DNA of 64,000 bases from Chryseobacterium sp. CH25 (GCF_004119455.1 NZ_NRQT01000004.1:1-64000), one strand, 5' to 3'. Shown: positions 36,934 through 47,051, counted from the first letter of the stretch. Notes: generated by a model from the sequence alone, not told the origin. Program-made: numbers and translations.

Positions 36934-37851
36934 TTATTGATTTGTATTTACAAAACGACTCACAGCATTCACAAAGTCTTTATTTTTCTCGTAATAAAGA
37001 AGATGTCCGCCATCAATGATCACTACTTTCTGATTGGGAAACCGGAAGGTTTTATAATGTTGAGTTCCGACTGCTTTATCTTTTTTTCCTGTAATGATAA
37101 GTACAGGAATTTTGATATCTTTTGTAGCAGGAGCATAATCGGCATAGTATTCCGGGAAGTCTTTAGGTTTTGAGATGACAGCCATTCCAAAGTCGATAAT
37201 ACGGGGATGGAGAGAATCTATTTTATCTGCCTCTTTTATGGTTTCTATATCTTCGGTCAGAAATTTATATCCAATTCTTTTTTTTCTTAAGGCACTGCTG
37301 ATTTTTGAAAGCTCTGAGGAAAGACTATCCTTAGGAACCTCTCTGTTTTTTTTCTGTAAGAGATCGTTTCCATATTCAATCTGTTCTTTTACAGATTCAT
37401 CATTCAGGAAATGGAGTGTGACATTGGCAAGGATAAGTCCTTTGGTATACTGTGGATATTTTTTGGCATAACTTGTCGCAATGATTCCTCCAAAAGAATG
37501 AGCCAGCAGAAAGATTTTTTTTAACTTGAGATATTGCCTCAGTTCTTCAATATCCTGAATCATTTTATCAAGATGATAATTTTCAGAAATGCCGGATTCG
37601 CCGGATCCGCGTTGATCCATATAAATCATCTGCATATTTTTTTCAAGATTGTTTCCACCCATCAGTTCAAAAGACGGATATCCCTGCCCAGGTCCTCCGG
37701 GAATATAGATACAGGCTTCTCCTTTTCCGGATACTTTATACTTGATCTTTACATGATCTGAGGTTTCATAAAAACCTTCAGATTGATGATTCTGAGCTGA
37801 AATGACAGTCAGGGAAACGAAAAAAAAGAGTAGAAAGGCAGTTGTTTTCAT
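36934..37851 (-). CDS. Exported alpha/beta hydrolase (prolyl aminopeptidase-like)
   Basis: About 305 residues from the ATG giving [19 protein letters not shown], a clean signal peptide; an ATG nine codons earlier is less likely. The oxyanion loop is [18 protein letters not shown] follows, the nucleophile elbow is AHSFGG, the acid lies in ITGKKDKAV, and the catalytic His in IDGGHLLYY. Proline iminopeptidase-like in order of motifs. Substrate unknown. Confidence 0.87.
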   Translation of the reverse strand: MKTTAFLLFFFVSLTVISAQNHQSEGFYETSDHVKIKYKVSGKGEACIYIPGGPGQGYPSFELMGGNNLEKNMQMIYMDQRGSGESGISENYHLDKMIQDIEELRQYLKLKKIFLLAHSFGGIIATSYAKKYPQYTKGLILANVTLHFLNDESVKEQIEYGNDLLQKKNREVPKDSLSSELSKISSALRKKRIGYKFLTEDIETIKEADKIDSLHPRIIDFGMAVISKPKDFPEYYADYAPATKDIKIPVLIITGKKDKAVGTQHYKTFRFPNQKVVIIDGGHLLYYEKNKDFVNAVSRFVNTNQ

Positions 37852-37897
37852 AGTATTATAACAATTATGAATGAGCATTTATTACTAAGAACAAAAA

Positions 37898-38371
37898 TTA
37901 TCTTCCTTTCGCTTTATCACCCCTCAAAGTCATAATTGTACTTGTCACTGCAGCCACCAGCTTCCCTTCAGTATTCGTAATTTCACATAGATATACAGTA
38001 ATTGTTTTTCCGGATTGTATAGGTTTGGCGTGAGCCGTCAACGTATCCTTCCAGGTTGGGCGGAAAAAGTTGATTTTTAACTCTATGCTGGTAAAGCTTT
38101 CACCTTCGTTCATTAAGGTGGAGTGGGCAGTTCCGATAGCTGCATCTGCCAATTCACAAAGTAATCCACCATGAATGGTTCCCTGTTGGTTTCCATGAAG
38201 CTCTGTATCTGCATTGATGGCTACTTTTGCCTCCCCTAAAGCAATATCTGTGATTGTAAATCCTAGCGTCTTTGAAATGGCTGTTGGATAGATTTGAAAG
38301 GTGGTAAATTCTTCTACATTTTCACCGCTGACTACCTTTTTAAGATAGTCCAGAATTGGAATTGTTGTCAT
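37898..38371 (-). CDS. PaaI-type hotdog thioesterase
   Basis: A 157-residue hotdog-fold acyl-CoA thioesterase. The motif GTIHGGLLCELADAAIGTAH holds the usual HGG and Asp active-site residues. IKINFFRP-like (ELKINFFRPTW) strands complete the fold. The acyl substrate is not predictable; no aromatic catabolism genes lie nearby. Divergently placed to nothing obvious, it precedes the alpha/beta hydrolase on the same strand by about 45 bases. Confidence 0.88.
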   Translation of the reverse strand: MTTIPILDYLKKVVSGENVEEFTTFQIYPTAISKTLGFTITDIALGEAKVAINADTELHGNQQGTIHGGLLCELADAAIGTAHSTLMNEGESFTSIELKINFFRPTWKDTLTAHAKPIQSGKTITVYLCEITNTEGKLVAAVTSTIMTLRGDKAKGR

Positions 38372-38517
38372 GGATTCAGTATGTTTATAAGAGTAAATAT
38401 ACTGATCTTAAGAAAGGTTTATTCATACAGAATACAACCATTTATTTTTTCTATTAAAATTTATTTTTCAGTAATTTTATAACCAATATTAACTTTCAGC
38501 CTCGTTCTTTCAGCTTA

Positions 38518-39239
38518 CTAATAAAAATCATAATACAAACTCCATTCTCCGGTCTCCTTATTCTTTGCAAACATAAAACTGCCACTATGAATTACATTCA
38601 AATTAGCCTTATCATCCGAGGAAACCTGAAAAACAAACTCGAAGCCTTCTCCAAAACCATCCTTAAATCCGATACCAGGCTGGCAGAATGATGGATAGCC
38701 ACCCAATTTAGTTCTGTAATTGTGCTTAATGATATCATAATAACTGTTGAAAAGCCCTTCTCTTTCAAGTTTCACAATGTCAGAGATTAAACGGTAGTCT
38801 ATATCCTCAATTCCGCCACCATCCCATACAGGGGCATCTTTAGGATATAATTCGGAACGTAGTGGAAATGGTTTTAAATAAGAAACCGGACTTTGTAAAT
38901 CCTTGATGACTATATTTTCCAAATCATCATATTCCCGGATAACCCAATGATCACCCATTTTTCAAGCATTTCCGGAAAATACTGAGAGACAAATACGGTA
39001 ATTAATTTTTTATTCTTTATCAGTTCCGGTACAAAAGGCTGGTTGGGAAGGTAAAACTGAATAAGTGGCATCATAGGATCTCCATTTTTATCCAAAGGAA
39101 TCTCTTCATCTTCAGCATAGGCAAATACCCGTCCGATCCATGATTCTTCCAAAACATTCAGAGGTCTGAAGCCACCAGTGAAAAATTCTGTAGCAGGCTT
39201 TTCTATTTTATCTTTAATTTCCTGAATTCTGTTATCCAT
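38518..39239 (-). pseudogene. DUF1963 (YwqG-like) protein, frameshifted
   Basis: The N-terminal part (MDNRIQEIKDKI, then MMPLIQFYLPNQP) and the C-terminal part (MGDHWVIREYDD, then CQPGIGFKDG and LYYDFY) are in different frames. Adding one base to the run at 38958-38962 (five T on the plus strand, six needed) restores a 240-residue product of the YwqG/DUF1963 type. Function of the family is unknown. An 87-residue gene precedes it by 12 bases. Confidence 0.7.
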
Positions 39240-39251
39240 TTTGTTATAATT

Positions 39252-39515
39252 TTAGTTTTCTTCTTCTTTAAAATCCTCCATCATCAAATTATGATATCCG
39301 TTGTATTCAGCTTTTTCTTCATCTGTAAAGGCATCAAGTTCCAATGTCAGATCTTTAGCTTCTAAAGTTGAAATCTGTTGATTATGTTGAGTAAACGCAA
39401 AACATCCGAGATAAGAAACTCCGCTGTCTTTTAATGCTCTTATTTTTTTGCTCAGCTCCTGTTGGTTTAGAATTCCACAAGTAAGGGCTGCTTCTTTTAT
39501 TTCCGAAATAGTCAT
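39252..39515 (-). CDS. Hypothetical small protein
   Basis: An 87-residue acidic, helical, cytoplasmic protein, MTISEIKEAALTCGI at its start and a DFKEEEN tail. Two cysteines, no motif. It is translated just upstream of the YwqG-like gene (12-base gap), so the two probably work together, as in small gene pairs around contact-dependent or immunity loci; that role is speculation. Confidence 0.55.
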   Translation of the reverse strand: MTISEIKEAALTCGILNQQELSKKIRALKDSGVSYLGCFAFTQHNQQISTLEAKDLTLELDAFTDEEKAEYNGYHNLMMEDFKEEEN

Positions 39516-39582
39516 GGTGATTGTTGATGTTGAGTCAAAGATAAAGAAATGAATAAGGATAATGAAATTAAAGTTGAACAGG

Positions 39583-40134
39583 TTAAATTTCAGCTATTTT
39601 ATCAAACAGTTTTGGATAATGAACCACCAAACCACTTTCATCAACTAAAATATCGGCTTTAAAATCGGTTTGCAGATTGTCATAGTGATAAGTTTGATGG
39701 TCAATTTTTGTGTACTGTTGAGTAACAGGTTTTACCAGATTATTGATAACATCAATATAAATGACTTTGATTTCCTGAGCCTCATTTTCAACCAGTTTTA
39801 GGCTGTTAATGGGTAAAGTGTTGGTGAAAGGAGTCAAAGAAATATCAATAAAGTTAAAACCTTCAAAATCCGGATTAACTACATTGTTTATTTCCCATTG
39901 ATTCTGATATTTCTTGCCTGTCAGTATATTTTTAACCGTGTTAATCTCAGAATCAATCGTAAATTCCTGAATATTCCAATCACGATCAATAGCTAAACTA
40001 TAATCTACAGTATAGATGTTGTTCTCATAGCAGCCAATAATTTTGGATGCTACTTGTATGTTTTTATCATTTTCCTGAATACTGAAATATTCCAGAGATT
40101 GAAAAGCAATTCCTTGCCAGATCAATATTTTCAT
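39583..40134 (-). CDS. Putative glycolipid-binding protein (DUF1089 family)
   Basis: A 183-residue protein matching the putative glycolipid-binding family (PF06475 type) by pattern: IDISLTPFTNTLPI, then VIYIDVINNLV, QQYTKIDHQTYHYDN, DFKADILVDESGLVVHYP. Cytoplasmic by sequence. The name comes from structural similarity, and the ligand is unproven. It follows the Crp-type regulator gene by 48 bases on the same strand. Confidence 0.82.
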   Translation of the reverse strand: MKILIWQGIAFQSLEYFSIQENDKNIQVASKIIGCYENNIYTVDYSLAIDRDWNIQEFTIDSEINTVKNILTGKKYQNQWEINNVVNPDFEGFNFIDISLTPFTNTLPINSLKLVENEAQEIKVIYIDVINNLVKPVTQQYTKIDHQTYHYDNLQTDFKADILVDESGLVVHYPKLFDKIAEI

Positions 40135-40182
40135 TTTGTTTTTTTGTTGAATGTGATGATATTTTTAAGTAAGAAACTCCAG

Positions 40183-40791
40183 TTACCTGGAAATTCTCCG
40201 TTTTCTGATTCTGCTTAAAGTTTCTCTTGCGACTCCCAGAAATGAAGCCAGTTGGGTAAGGGAAATCCGCTGCAACATTTCAGGATATTCTTTTTCAAGA
40301 TATTCCAGTCTTTCCTGTGCCGAATACAGTTTGAATACATTTGAAAATTCTTCCTGCTTAACGGCAAACTGACGGATACAGTGTCTTCCCAGTGATTCTA
40401 TTTCGATGTGCTGCTCTGCAATTGTGAACAGTTTTTCCTTATCAAAAATCACAACATATAATTCCTCACAGGCAATCATATTGAATTCCGAATGTTTTTC
40501 GCTTCCAAAACTGCTGATATTGGTAGCTATTTCATTTTCAAAGAAAAAATTGGTGTTTTTTGTTACACCATCTATTTCATAATATGATCTGCAATATCCT
40601 TTATCAATGTAAAATAAAGATCGGCATATTTCACCTTCCTTCAATAGAAGTTCATTCTTTTTGTATCTCTTTTCAGAGAGTGCGGGCTGAAGTAATGCCC
40701 AGCTTTCATCTGAAAAAGAGGTAAGAGATCGGATATATTTCAGAAGGTTTTCCATAGAGAGACTTTTTGGAGATGTAGTAAAGTCTTTCAA
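40183..40791 (-). CDS. Crp/Fnr-family transcriptional regulator
   Basis: A 202-residue protein with a cyclic-nucleotide-binding-like beta barrel (about 20-120; LLKEGEICRSLFYIDKGYCRSYY) and a short helix-turn-helix end (TQLASFLGVARETLSRIRKR). No iron-sulfur cysteines and no clear cAMP pocket, as in many Bacteroidota members with unknown ligand. It lies upstream of the glycolipid-binding gene and may control it. Confidence 0.88.
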   Translation of the reverse strand: MKDFTTSPKSLSMENLLKYIRSLTSFSDESWALLQPALSEKRYKKNELLLKEGEICRSLFYIDKGYCRSYYEIDGVTKNTNFFFENEIATNISSFGSEKHSEFNMIACEELYVVIFDKEKLFTIAEQHIEIESLGRHCIRQFAVKQEEFSNVFKLYSAQERLEYLEKEYPEMLQRISLTQLASFLGVARETLSRIRKRRISR

Positions 40792-40894
40792 AGATGCATA
40801 TTTTTTATTTAAAATGTAGGTTGTTTCTTATCGTTAAGCCATTTGCAACCTTTTTCGTAATTTCAATGAATTAAAATAAATGGCAAAATCCATT

Positions 40895-42235
40895 ATGAAA
40901 AAAATAATCCTCCCTTTTCTCTTTGCTTCTGCTGTATTTAATGCCCAGCAAACGGCTCATCAGGATCCTGAAATCATCAGTTATGTTTCACAGGTAAGTA
41001 CAGATTCTCTGAAAAGTCATATCAATTCCCTGGTGAGTTTTGGAACGAGACATACCATGAGTTCAACTACAGATCCCAAAAGAGGAATAGGAGCTGCCAG
41101 AAAATGGATGCTGAAAAAATTCAATGATTATGCGAAAAATGCAGGGGGAAGAATGGAAGTTTTTCTACAGAATCAAACCATCCAGCCGGATGGAAAAAGA
41201 ATAGACCGGCCTACCGATTTAGGAAATGCCATTGCGGTTATCCATGGAACAAATCCCAATGATAAAAGACTGTTCATGATGAGTGGGCATCTGGATTCGA
41301 GGGTAAGTGATGTAATGAACTTTAAAGATAATGCTCCGGGGGCCAATGATGACGGAAGTGGAGTAGCTGCATTGATTGAAAGTGCAAGAATATTGAGTAC
41401 ATCTAAATTTCCTGCAACTATTGTATTAGTGGCTTTTTCTGGAGAAGAACAGGGGTTGCTGGGATCGAAGATGTTGGCTGAAAAAGCAACCAATGAAGGC
41501 TGGCAACTGGAAGCTTTGCTGAATAATGATATGATTTCTAATAATCTCAGCAGTGATACCCATTTGACTAATACCCATCAATTAAGAGTCTTTTCCGAAG
41601 GTTTGCCTCAATATGAGCTGGATAAAAAAGCCCAGGATATAAGAAAGTTTGGATTGGAAAATGATGGAGAGCCAAGGCAGCTGGCAAGATACATTAAAGA
41701 AATAGGAGAACGGTATATTGATAACTTTCAGGTTAAATTGATTTATAGGAATGATCGGTTTCTGAGAGGTGGAGATCATACTCCATTTGTTGAAAAAGGA
41801 TTTTCCGCTGTAAGATTGACGGAATTCAATGAAAACTTCAATCATCAGCATCAGGATATCAGAAAAGAGGATGGGGTACAGTACGGGGACTTACCGGAAT
41901 TTATGGATTTTGGCTATTTTAAAAAGAATGTAGGAGTAAATATTGCAGTCCTGGCCAATCTGGCAAAGTCGCCTTCAAAACCAGAAAATGTAAAAATAGA
42001 AGTCAGTAAACTTACCAATTTTACAGATCTTTCCTGGGAAAAGCCTAAATCAGGAGAAATAACCGGATATTATGTGTTAATGCGTGAAACGGATGCTTCT
42101 GTATGGCAGAAAAAAATCTTTACCAAAGAAACTTCAATTAAGCTGCCATATTCTAAAGACAACTATTTCTTTGCTGTACAAGCGGTAAATGCTTCAGGAA
42201 ATGAAAGCCTGATCGTTTTACCGAAAATCAAATAA
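40895..42235 (+). CDS. Exported M28-family metallopeptidase with C-terminal FN3 domain
   Basis: The start was set at the ATG giving MKKIILPFLFASAVFNAQ, a clear signal peptide. The zinc peptidase domain (about 30-345) has SGHLDSRV, the bridging Asp in NDDGSGVAALIE, the catalytic/ligand pair in FSGEEQGLLGS, and a late His in GGDHTPFVEKGF. A fibronectin-III-like domain (about 350-446; KPENVKIEVSK to YYVLMRETDAS) ends the protein. An aminopeptidase role is likely. No T9SS tail, so probably periplasmic. Confidence 0.92.
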   Translation: MKKIILPFLFASAVFNAQQTAHQDPEIISYVSQVSTDSLKSHINSLVSFGTRHTMSSTTDPKRGIGAARKWMLKKFNDYAKNAGGRMEVFLQNQTIQPDGKRIDRPTDLGNAIAVIHGTNPNDKRLFMMSGHLDSRVSDVMNFKDNAPGANDDGSGVAALIESARILSTSKFPATIVLVAFSGEEQGLLGSKMLAEKATNEGWQLEALLNNDMISNNLSSDTHLTNTHQLRVFSEGLPQYELDKKAQDIRKFGLENDGEPRQLARYIKEIGERYIDNFQVKLIYRNDRFLRGGDHTPFVEKGFSAVRLTEFNENFNHQHQDIRKEDGVQYGDLPEFMDFGYFKKNVGVNIAVLANLAKSPSKPENVKIEVSKLTNFTDLSWEKPKSGEITGYYVLMRETDASVWQKKIFTKETSIKLPYSKDNYFFAVQAVNASGNESLIVLPKIK

Positions 42236-42252
42236 AAGAACAGGAATTTAAA

Positions 42253-42333
42253 CATTAATAGGAGCGGGCTATTATCATCCTGAGCGTAATCGAAGGAAGC
42301 CCGCTTTTATCATTAACGGCTTTAGTCAAAACC
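42253..42333. repeat. REP-like repeat R6, interrupted by a second repeat
   Basis: The outer parts match the REP layout (AATAGGAGCGGGCT at left, AACGGCTTTAGTCAAAACCT at right). The left palindrome is split: GAGCGGGCT and AGCCCGCTTTT are separated by about 26 bases containing ATCCTGAGCG and CGAAGGA, another common dispersed repeat type. Lies between convergent M28 and GNAT genes. Confidence 0.7.
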
Positions 42334-42345
42334 TAAAACCATCAG

Positions 42346-42882
42346 TTATTCCACATCCAGCGTCATGAAAAGAGCAATTTCCTCAGAGTTATCATACAAT
42401 CTTGTGTTCACTCCGGTAATATTGAATCCCATTCTTCTGTAAAACTGTATGGCAGGATAATTCATGTTCTGAGTTTCAAGTTCAATAACCCTGCAGTTTA
42501 GTCTTCTTGCTTCTTTGAGGGCGTTTTTTATCAGCATAATTCCCAGTCCCTGCCTTCTGTATTGTTCATTAACAAGAATATTTTCGACGTAGAAGCTGTT
42601 GTTCCAGGTTCTGTGCTCACAGATGATCCAGCCCTGAAGCTCCCCATCTGCAAAAGCTCCGAAAGAAGTGTCTTGTTCAATGATGATATTAAGTTCATCA
42701 AGATCATCTGAATCGGTTTCCCAGGTTTTAGTGTAGGATAACTTCTTCTCTCTCAGAGTAAATTCAAAAGAACCTCCGAATTCAAGTGAAGAAACAGAGT
42801 AGATGACATCAGTAGAATATCCATTATTCCCCCAGTTTACACCAGGATTAGATATTAGCTTTTGTAGTTTTTTTATTTCCAC
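42346..42882 (-). CDS. GNAT-family N-acetyltransferase
   Basis: A 178-residue protein. The acetyl-CoA site is in ENILVNEQYRRQGLGIMLIKNALKEA (R/Q-x-x-G-x-G/A type), followed by CRVIELETQNMNYPAIQFYRRMGF. Substrate unknown. It lies 11 bases downstream of the VOC gene on the same strand, suggesting a two-gene unit. Confidence 0.88.
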   Translation of the reverse strand: MEIKKLQKLISNPGVNWGNNGYSTDVIYSVSSLEFGGSFEFTLREKKLSYTKTWETDSDDLDELNIIIEQDTSFGAFADGELQGWIICEHRTWNNSFYVENILVNEQYRRQGLGIMLIKNALKEARRLNCRVIELETQNMNYPAIQFYRRMGFNITGVNTRLYDNSEEIALFMTLDVE

Positions 42883-42893
42883 GGAATGATTTT

Positions 42894-43286
42894 TTATTGA
42901 ATTTCAGTACAGATTTCTACTAAATAATGATCAAGATCTTTGATGTAAGCCGTCTTTTGTCCCCAAGGTTTTACGGTAATATCTTCGTACAGAACTGCTC
43001 CGTTTTTTACTGCTTTTTCTACCAGGTTTTCTACATCGTCTGTCACAAATCCGAGTTCAATTCCAAAAGGTTTTTCTTCAGCTTTTGAAAGAAGGAATCC
43101 TTTTTTAATATTAGAGCTGGCTAATTCAACAGAAGTGAAGGAAAGGGTAGTTTCTCCTGTAATTAGTTCTCCATAATCTTTTTCCGGAGTGATAAATTTG
43201 ATTTCGGAATCAAACGTGTTTTTGTAGAAATTCATGGATGATTCTACATCTTCTACATACAGGATAACATACTTAAACTTAATCAT
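42894..43286 (-). CDS. VOC-family (glyoxalase-like) protein
   Basis: A 130-residue vicinal oxygen chelate fold with two beta-alpha-beta-beta-beta units. YVEDVESSMNFYKNTF starts the first and GFVTDDVENLVEKAVKNGAVL the second; it ends YIKDLDHYLVEIC, with the metal-ligand Glu. Relatives include bleomycin-binding and dioxygenase-like proteins. Substrate open. Confidence 0.9.
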   Translation of the reverse strand: MIKFKYVILYVEDVESSMNFYKNTFDSEIKFITPEKDYGELITGETTLSFTSVELASSNIKKGFLLSKAEEKPFGIELGFVTDDVENLVEKAVKNGAVLYEDITVKPWGQKTAYIKDLDHYLVEICTEIQ

Positions 43287-43326
43287 GATATTATATTTAG
43301 AACGGTTTTGTTGAGTTAAACTTGTT

Positions 43327-44111
43327 TTATTTTTTATTTAAAATATATTCTTCATCTACCATCAATTCAATGTGAGATACATTTTGAGGATAATATTTCA
43401 ACCCTTCAAGATGACCAAAATAAACAGGATATTTTTGAGTAAGCTGTCTTACTTTGCTTCCAAAGGTGTTGAGGTTAACTGTTTGAATTGAATCTGTTCT
43501 CTGGCGACCATTCGTAAAGAAAAGCATCAGATTACAATGGCTATTGAAATCATGATTTTTATAATAAAATACATTGATACTTTCTTCCCGGCAGATAGAT
43601 TTTAAATCATTGATGAAGAAATTCTTATCAGCCAAAGGCAGATTACAGTCAATTCTTATAGAAAGATTTTCAGCATTATTTTTTTTGAAATCTGAACCTA
43701 CAATCTGTAGAAAACGATGCTCGTTACTTTCAAATTTTTCTCCTTCACTATGAAAGGTTTTAGTAGACAATGTTTTAAATGGAATGCTGGAATCTAAAAT
43801 GATAGCATTTTCACGAATTAATAATTCTTCTATTTCTAGAGCAAACTGAAAATAAAAATCAAAAAGCAGATGGCTCCCAATACTGATGATGAGTTGATTT
43901 TCATTGATGTTAAGATGTAAAAAGCTTTTTTAAACCGGGTTTTCAGCTCTTCCAGTTTTCCAATAAAATCCTCCGGGTTGTTAACCTGAACTCTTACAAC
44001 CAATTCAGCAGCGTTATCTGCATGACCACCATATCCTTCGAAAAATTTTAAAAACTTGAAATGATATAAATTTTCAGGAAATTTAAAGTACCAGTAGACT
44101 CCTAAAATCAT
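43327..44111 (-). pseudogene. Hypothetical protein, frameshifted
   Basis: Two frames join at about 43919-43923 if one T is added on the minus strand (five present, six needed), giving KAFLHLNINENQLIIS at the junction and a product of about 261 residues from the ATG at MILGVYWYFKFPENLYHF. Further in-frame ATGs upstream would lengthen it to 278. No signal peptide and no domain recognised. Repeated patterns (AELVVRVQVNN, NLSIRIDCNLP) suggest an alpha/beta fold. Confidence 0.55.
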
Positions 44112-44184
44112 GATGAATTTTGTTGAAAATTGAATAAAGATCAAATTTAAATAAAATTTCATGTTCTAAAACATTCAAAACCCC

Positions 44185-44192
44185 TAAATTTG
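44185..44192 (+). promoter_or_regulatory. -7 promoter element of pafA (TAAATTTG)
   Basis: Exact TAnnTTTG match, 22 bases before the pafA start codon. TTC at 44164-44166 is a possible -33 element at 18-base spacing. Confidence 0.55.
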
Positions 44193-44214
44193 TGATCAAT
44201 AAAATTTTACTTGG

Positions 44215-45861
44215 ATGCTTAGGAACATTTCAATTGCGGCAGCTACTTTCTTGTCCGTAGTTACAATCAATGCGCAGAAGAACAAAAATTCTCAATTAGA
44301 TAGACCTAAATTGGTCGTAGGTCTGGTAGTAGACCAGATGCGTTGGGATTATTTATACCGTTTTTACAACAAATATGGAAATGACGGTTTCAAAAGACTT
44401 TTGAATACAGGATATTCTTTAAATAACGTACATATTCCTTATGTTCCTACTATTACAGCTTTAGGACATACTTGTATCTATACAGGATCGGTACCAGCTA
44501 TTCACGGAATTGCAGGAAATGACTGGACAGATAAGGAAACTGGTAAAGGAGTATATTGTACAGCGGATGACAGCGTTCAACCGGTAGGAACAACCAATAC
44601 TAAAACTGGAAGCCACTCTCCGAAAAATCTTTGGTCTACAACAGTAACAGACGAGTTGAGACTGGCAACTAATTTCCAGGGAAAAGTAATCGGAGTTTCT
44701 TTAAAAGACAGAGCTTCTATTCTTCCTGCTGGTCATACACCGAACGGAGCTTTCTGGTTTGATGACAGTACAGGGAACTTTATCACAAGTACATGGTATA
44801 TGAATGATCTTCCTCAGTGGGTAAAATCATTCAACTCTCAGAATTTACCGGAGAAACTGGTAGCTAACGGTTGGAATACTTTGCTTCCGATTAATCAGTA
44901 CACAGAGAGTGCACCGGACAATTCTCCTTGGGAAGGGCTATTAGGAAGTGCTAAAACACCTACATTCCCATACAATGATCTTGCAAAAGATTATCAGACT
45001 AAAAAAGATAACATCCGTTATACACCTTTCGGAAATACGCTGACATTAAAGTTGGCTGAAGCTTCTGTAGACGGAGAGAAATTAGGTGGTGATAACATAA
45101 CAGATTTTTTAGCTATCAACCTTGCTTCTACGGATTATGCAGGACATAAATTTGGTCCGAATTCTATTGAAGTGGAAGATGTTTATATCAGATTAGATCA
45201 GGATTTAGCACAATTCTTCAACTACCTGGATTCAAAAGTTGGAAAAGGACAGTATACGGTTTTCCTTTCTGCAGATCACGGTGGAGCACACTCTGTAGGA
45301 TTCCTGAAAGAACATAAAATCCCAACAGGTTTCTTTGGAGAAGGGGCTGAAAAGAATCTTAATCAAAAGCTGAAAGATAAATTCGGAGCGGATAAATTAA
45401 TCAACGCGATAGATAACTACCAGATTTATTTCGACAGAAAAGTATTGGCAGACAGTAAACTTGAACTGGATGATGTAAGAAACTTCGCGGTTAAAGAACT
45501 TGAAAAAGATCCTACTGTTTTATATGCCGTTTCTGTAGACAGAGTGGCTGAATCAAGCATTCCGGAGCCAATTAAACAAAGAATTATCAACGGGATTAAC
45601 AGACAGAGAAGTGGTGATATCCAATTGATCTCTCACGATTCTATGCTTCCGCCATATTCTAAAACAGGAACTACACACAGTGTATGGAACTCTTATGATT
45701 CACACATTCCATTGATTTTTATGGGCTGGGGTGTTCAGCAGGGAGAAAGCAATAAGCCTTATCATATGACTGATATTGCACCAACTGTTTCTTCATTACT
45801 GAAAATCCAGTTTCCAAGTGGAAGTGTTGGGAATCCAATCACGGAAGTTATGGGTAAATAA
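44215..45861 (+). CDS. pafA: Alkaline phosphatase PafA
   Basis: Periplasmic phosphate-irrepressible alkaline phosphatase, 548 residues with signal peptide ending near TINAQ. Closely follows the enzyme studied from Elizabethkingia (Chryseobacterium) meningoseptica. The catalytic nucleophile is Thr79 in HIPYVPTITALGHT. Zinc ligands are visible in VVDQMRWDY (Asp), STDYAGHKFG (Asp, His) and SADHGGAHS (Asp, His), with a late His in GTTHSVWNSYDSHIP. Monoesterase activity releases phosphate from organic phosphates. Own promoter and terminator. Confidence 0.96.
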   Translation: MLRNISIAAATFLSVVTINAQKNKNSQLDRPKLVVGLVVDQMRWDYLYRFYNKYGNDGFKRLLNTGYSLNNVHIPYVPTITALGHTCIYTGSVPAIHGIAGNDWTDKETGKGVYCTADDSVQPVGTTNTKTGSHSPKNLWSTTVTDELRLATNFQGKVIGVSLKDRASILPAGHTPNGAFWFDDSTGNFITSTWYMNDLPQWVKSFNSQNLPEKLVANGWNTLLPINQYTESAPDNSPWEGLLGSAKTPTFPYNDLAKDYQTKKDNIRYTPFGNTLTLKLAEASVDGEKLGGDNITDFLAINLASTDYAGHKFGPNSIEVEDVYIRLDQDLAQFFNYLDSKVGKGQYTVFLSADHGGAHSVGFLKEHKIPTGFFGEGAEKNLNQKLKDKFGADKLINAIDNYQIYFDRKVLADSKLELDDVRNFAVKELEKDPTVLYAVSVDRVAESSIPEPIKQRIINGINRQRSGDIQLISHDSMLPPYSKTGTTHSVWNSYDSHIPLIFMGWGVQQGESNKPYHMTDIAPTVSSLLKIQFPSGSVGNPITEVMGK

Positions 45862-45880
45862 GCTGAATAACATAGATAAA

Positions 45881-45908
45881 AAAACATTCCATTTCGGAAT
45901 GTTTTTTT
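45881..45908 (+). terminator. Rho-independent terminator of pafA
   Basis: Stem AACATTCC/GGAATGTT with a 5-base loop, flanked by A-run and T-run, so it can also serve the minus-strand TPR gene that ends at 45921. Confidence 0.92.
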
Positions 45909-45920
45909 GTTTTATACCCA

Positions 45921-47051
45921 TCATGAAGTTCTTATGATCTGTTGGATTTCCTTTTGAAATTTTTTATTCTTTTTTCTAATTTTTAAAATGAAGTAAACTA
46001 AAAAAGGGATTAAAATTCCAGCGATGACAAAGGACAGAATATTCATATAATAATATTGGGATTTCAGTTTCCGGCTTTTTACAGAGGTTTCTTTATTGTG
46101 ATTATCTATAACCTTGTTAATAGAGGATAATTCATTTTGCTTTCTCTTAAACCGCATTTCAAAATACTTTTTATTGTAGAGCTGATATAAATCCTGCTGT
46201 CCCATAGCGAGATAATTGTTGGCCATTTCATTATAAATTCCTTCATTCAGGATAATATCGCCTGTGTTTTTACTGAGGTTTTCAGCTTTTACCAAAAGGC
46301 TGATAGCGGTTTTGTTTTCATGTTTTTGTTTATAAACCTCAGACATTCCTTTTAAGGCAAATGCTTCCAGACTTTTTGCATTATTTCGCTGGGCACAGTC
46401 TATGGATTGTAAAAATGCCTGTTGGGCCTTATCAATTAGATTTAGGTTAAGATAACAATAACCAATATTGTAATATACAACGCTCATATTAGAGTAGGTT
46501 GTTTTCTTTACAGGGACTTTTTCAAAGTTTTTTATGGAGATCAGAAACTTTTCCAGAGCAATTTCAGAGTTGGACTGGCTTTTATAAATCATTCCTCTTA
46601 TGGCGTAGATGGTAGCAGTTTCAATATATTTTTCAGTTGTTCCGTCCGTCAGCTTTGCCAGATATGGATCTGCCTCATTCAGGGTTTCAAGACTTTTGCT
46701 GAAGAGTTCCATTTGCTGATATTGTATAGCAACAGAGACAAGTACACTTACCTGGCTTTTGATATCATTGGTTTTTTGTGAGAGTTCTTTCGCTTTTAAA
46801 ATATACATCAAAGATTCTTCAAAATTCCTTTTGGCAACATTGGCCGTTGAAAGAAGCATATAGATTTCAATAGATGTTTTGAGATCATTATCTTTTTTCA
46901 ACAGTTGTTTTCCTATATCAATGGCTTTGTCAGGGTTATCATAAATTTCCAGTTTGGCTTTTTTGAATAGGGAAGTATACGAAGTGTTTTGCCCATTAAT
47001 AAACATAAAGGACAGAAGGATTAATAAGAAAATTTTTAATCTTAATTTCAT
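45921..47051 (-). CDS. TPR membrane protein without DNA-binding domain
   Basis: A 376-residue protein: signal peptide (FMFINGQ), several tetratricopeptide repeats (about 25-300) and one membrane span near 335-357, then a short basic tail ending QIIRTS. The layout copies the N-terminal and membrane parts of the AraC-type TPR protein encoded just upstream, but it stops where a helix-turn-helix would begin. Start overlaps that gene's stop by 4 bases (ATGA), so the two are coupled. It may act as a partner or modulator. Confidence 0.85.
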   Translation of the reverse strand: MKLRLKIFLLILLSFMFINGQNTSYTSLFKKAKLEIYDNPDKAIDIGKQLLKKDNDLKTSIEIYMLLSTANVAKRNFEESLMYILKAKELSQKTNDIKSQVSVLVSVAIQYQQMELFSKSLETLNEADPYLAKLTDGTTEKYIETATIYAIRGMIYKSQSNSEIALEKFLISIKNFEKVPVKKTTYSNMSVVYYNIGYCYLNLNLIDKAQQAFLQSIDCAQRNNAKSLEAFALKGMSEVYKQKHENKTAISLLVKAENLSKNTGDIILNEGIYNEMANNYLAMGQQDLYQLYNKKYFEMRFKRKQNELSSINKVIDNHNKETSVKSRKLKSQYYYMNILSFVIAGILIPFLVYFILKIRKKNKKFQKEIQQIIRTS

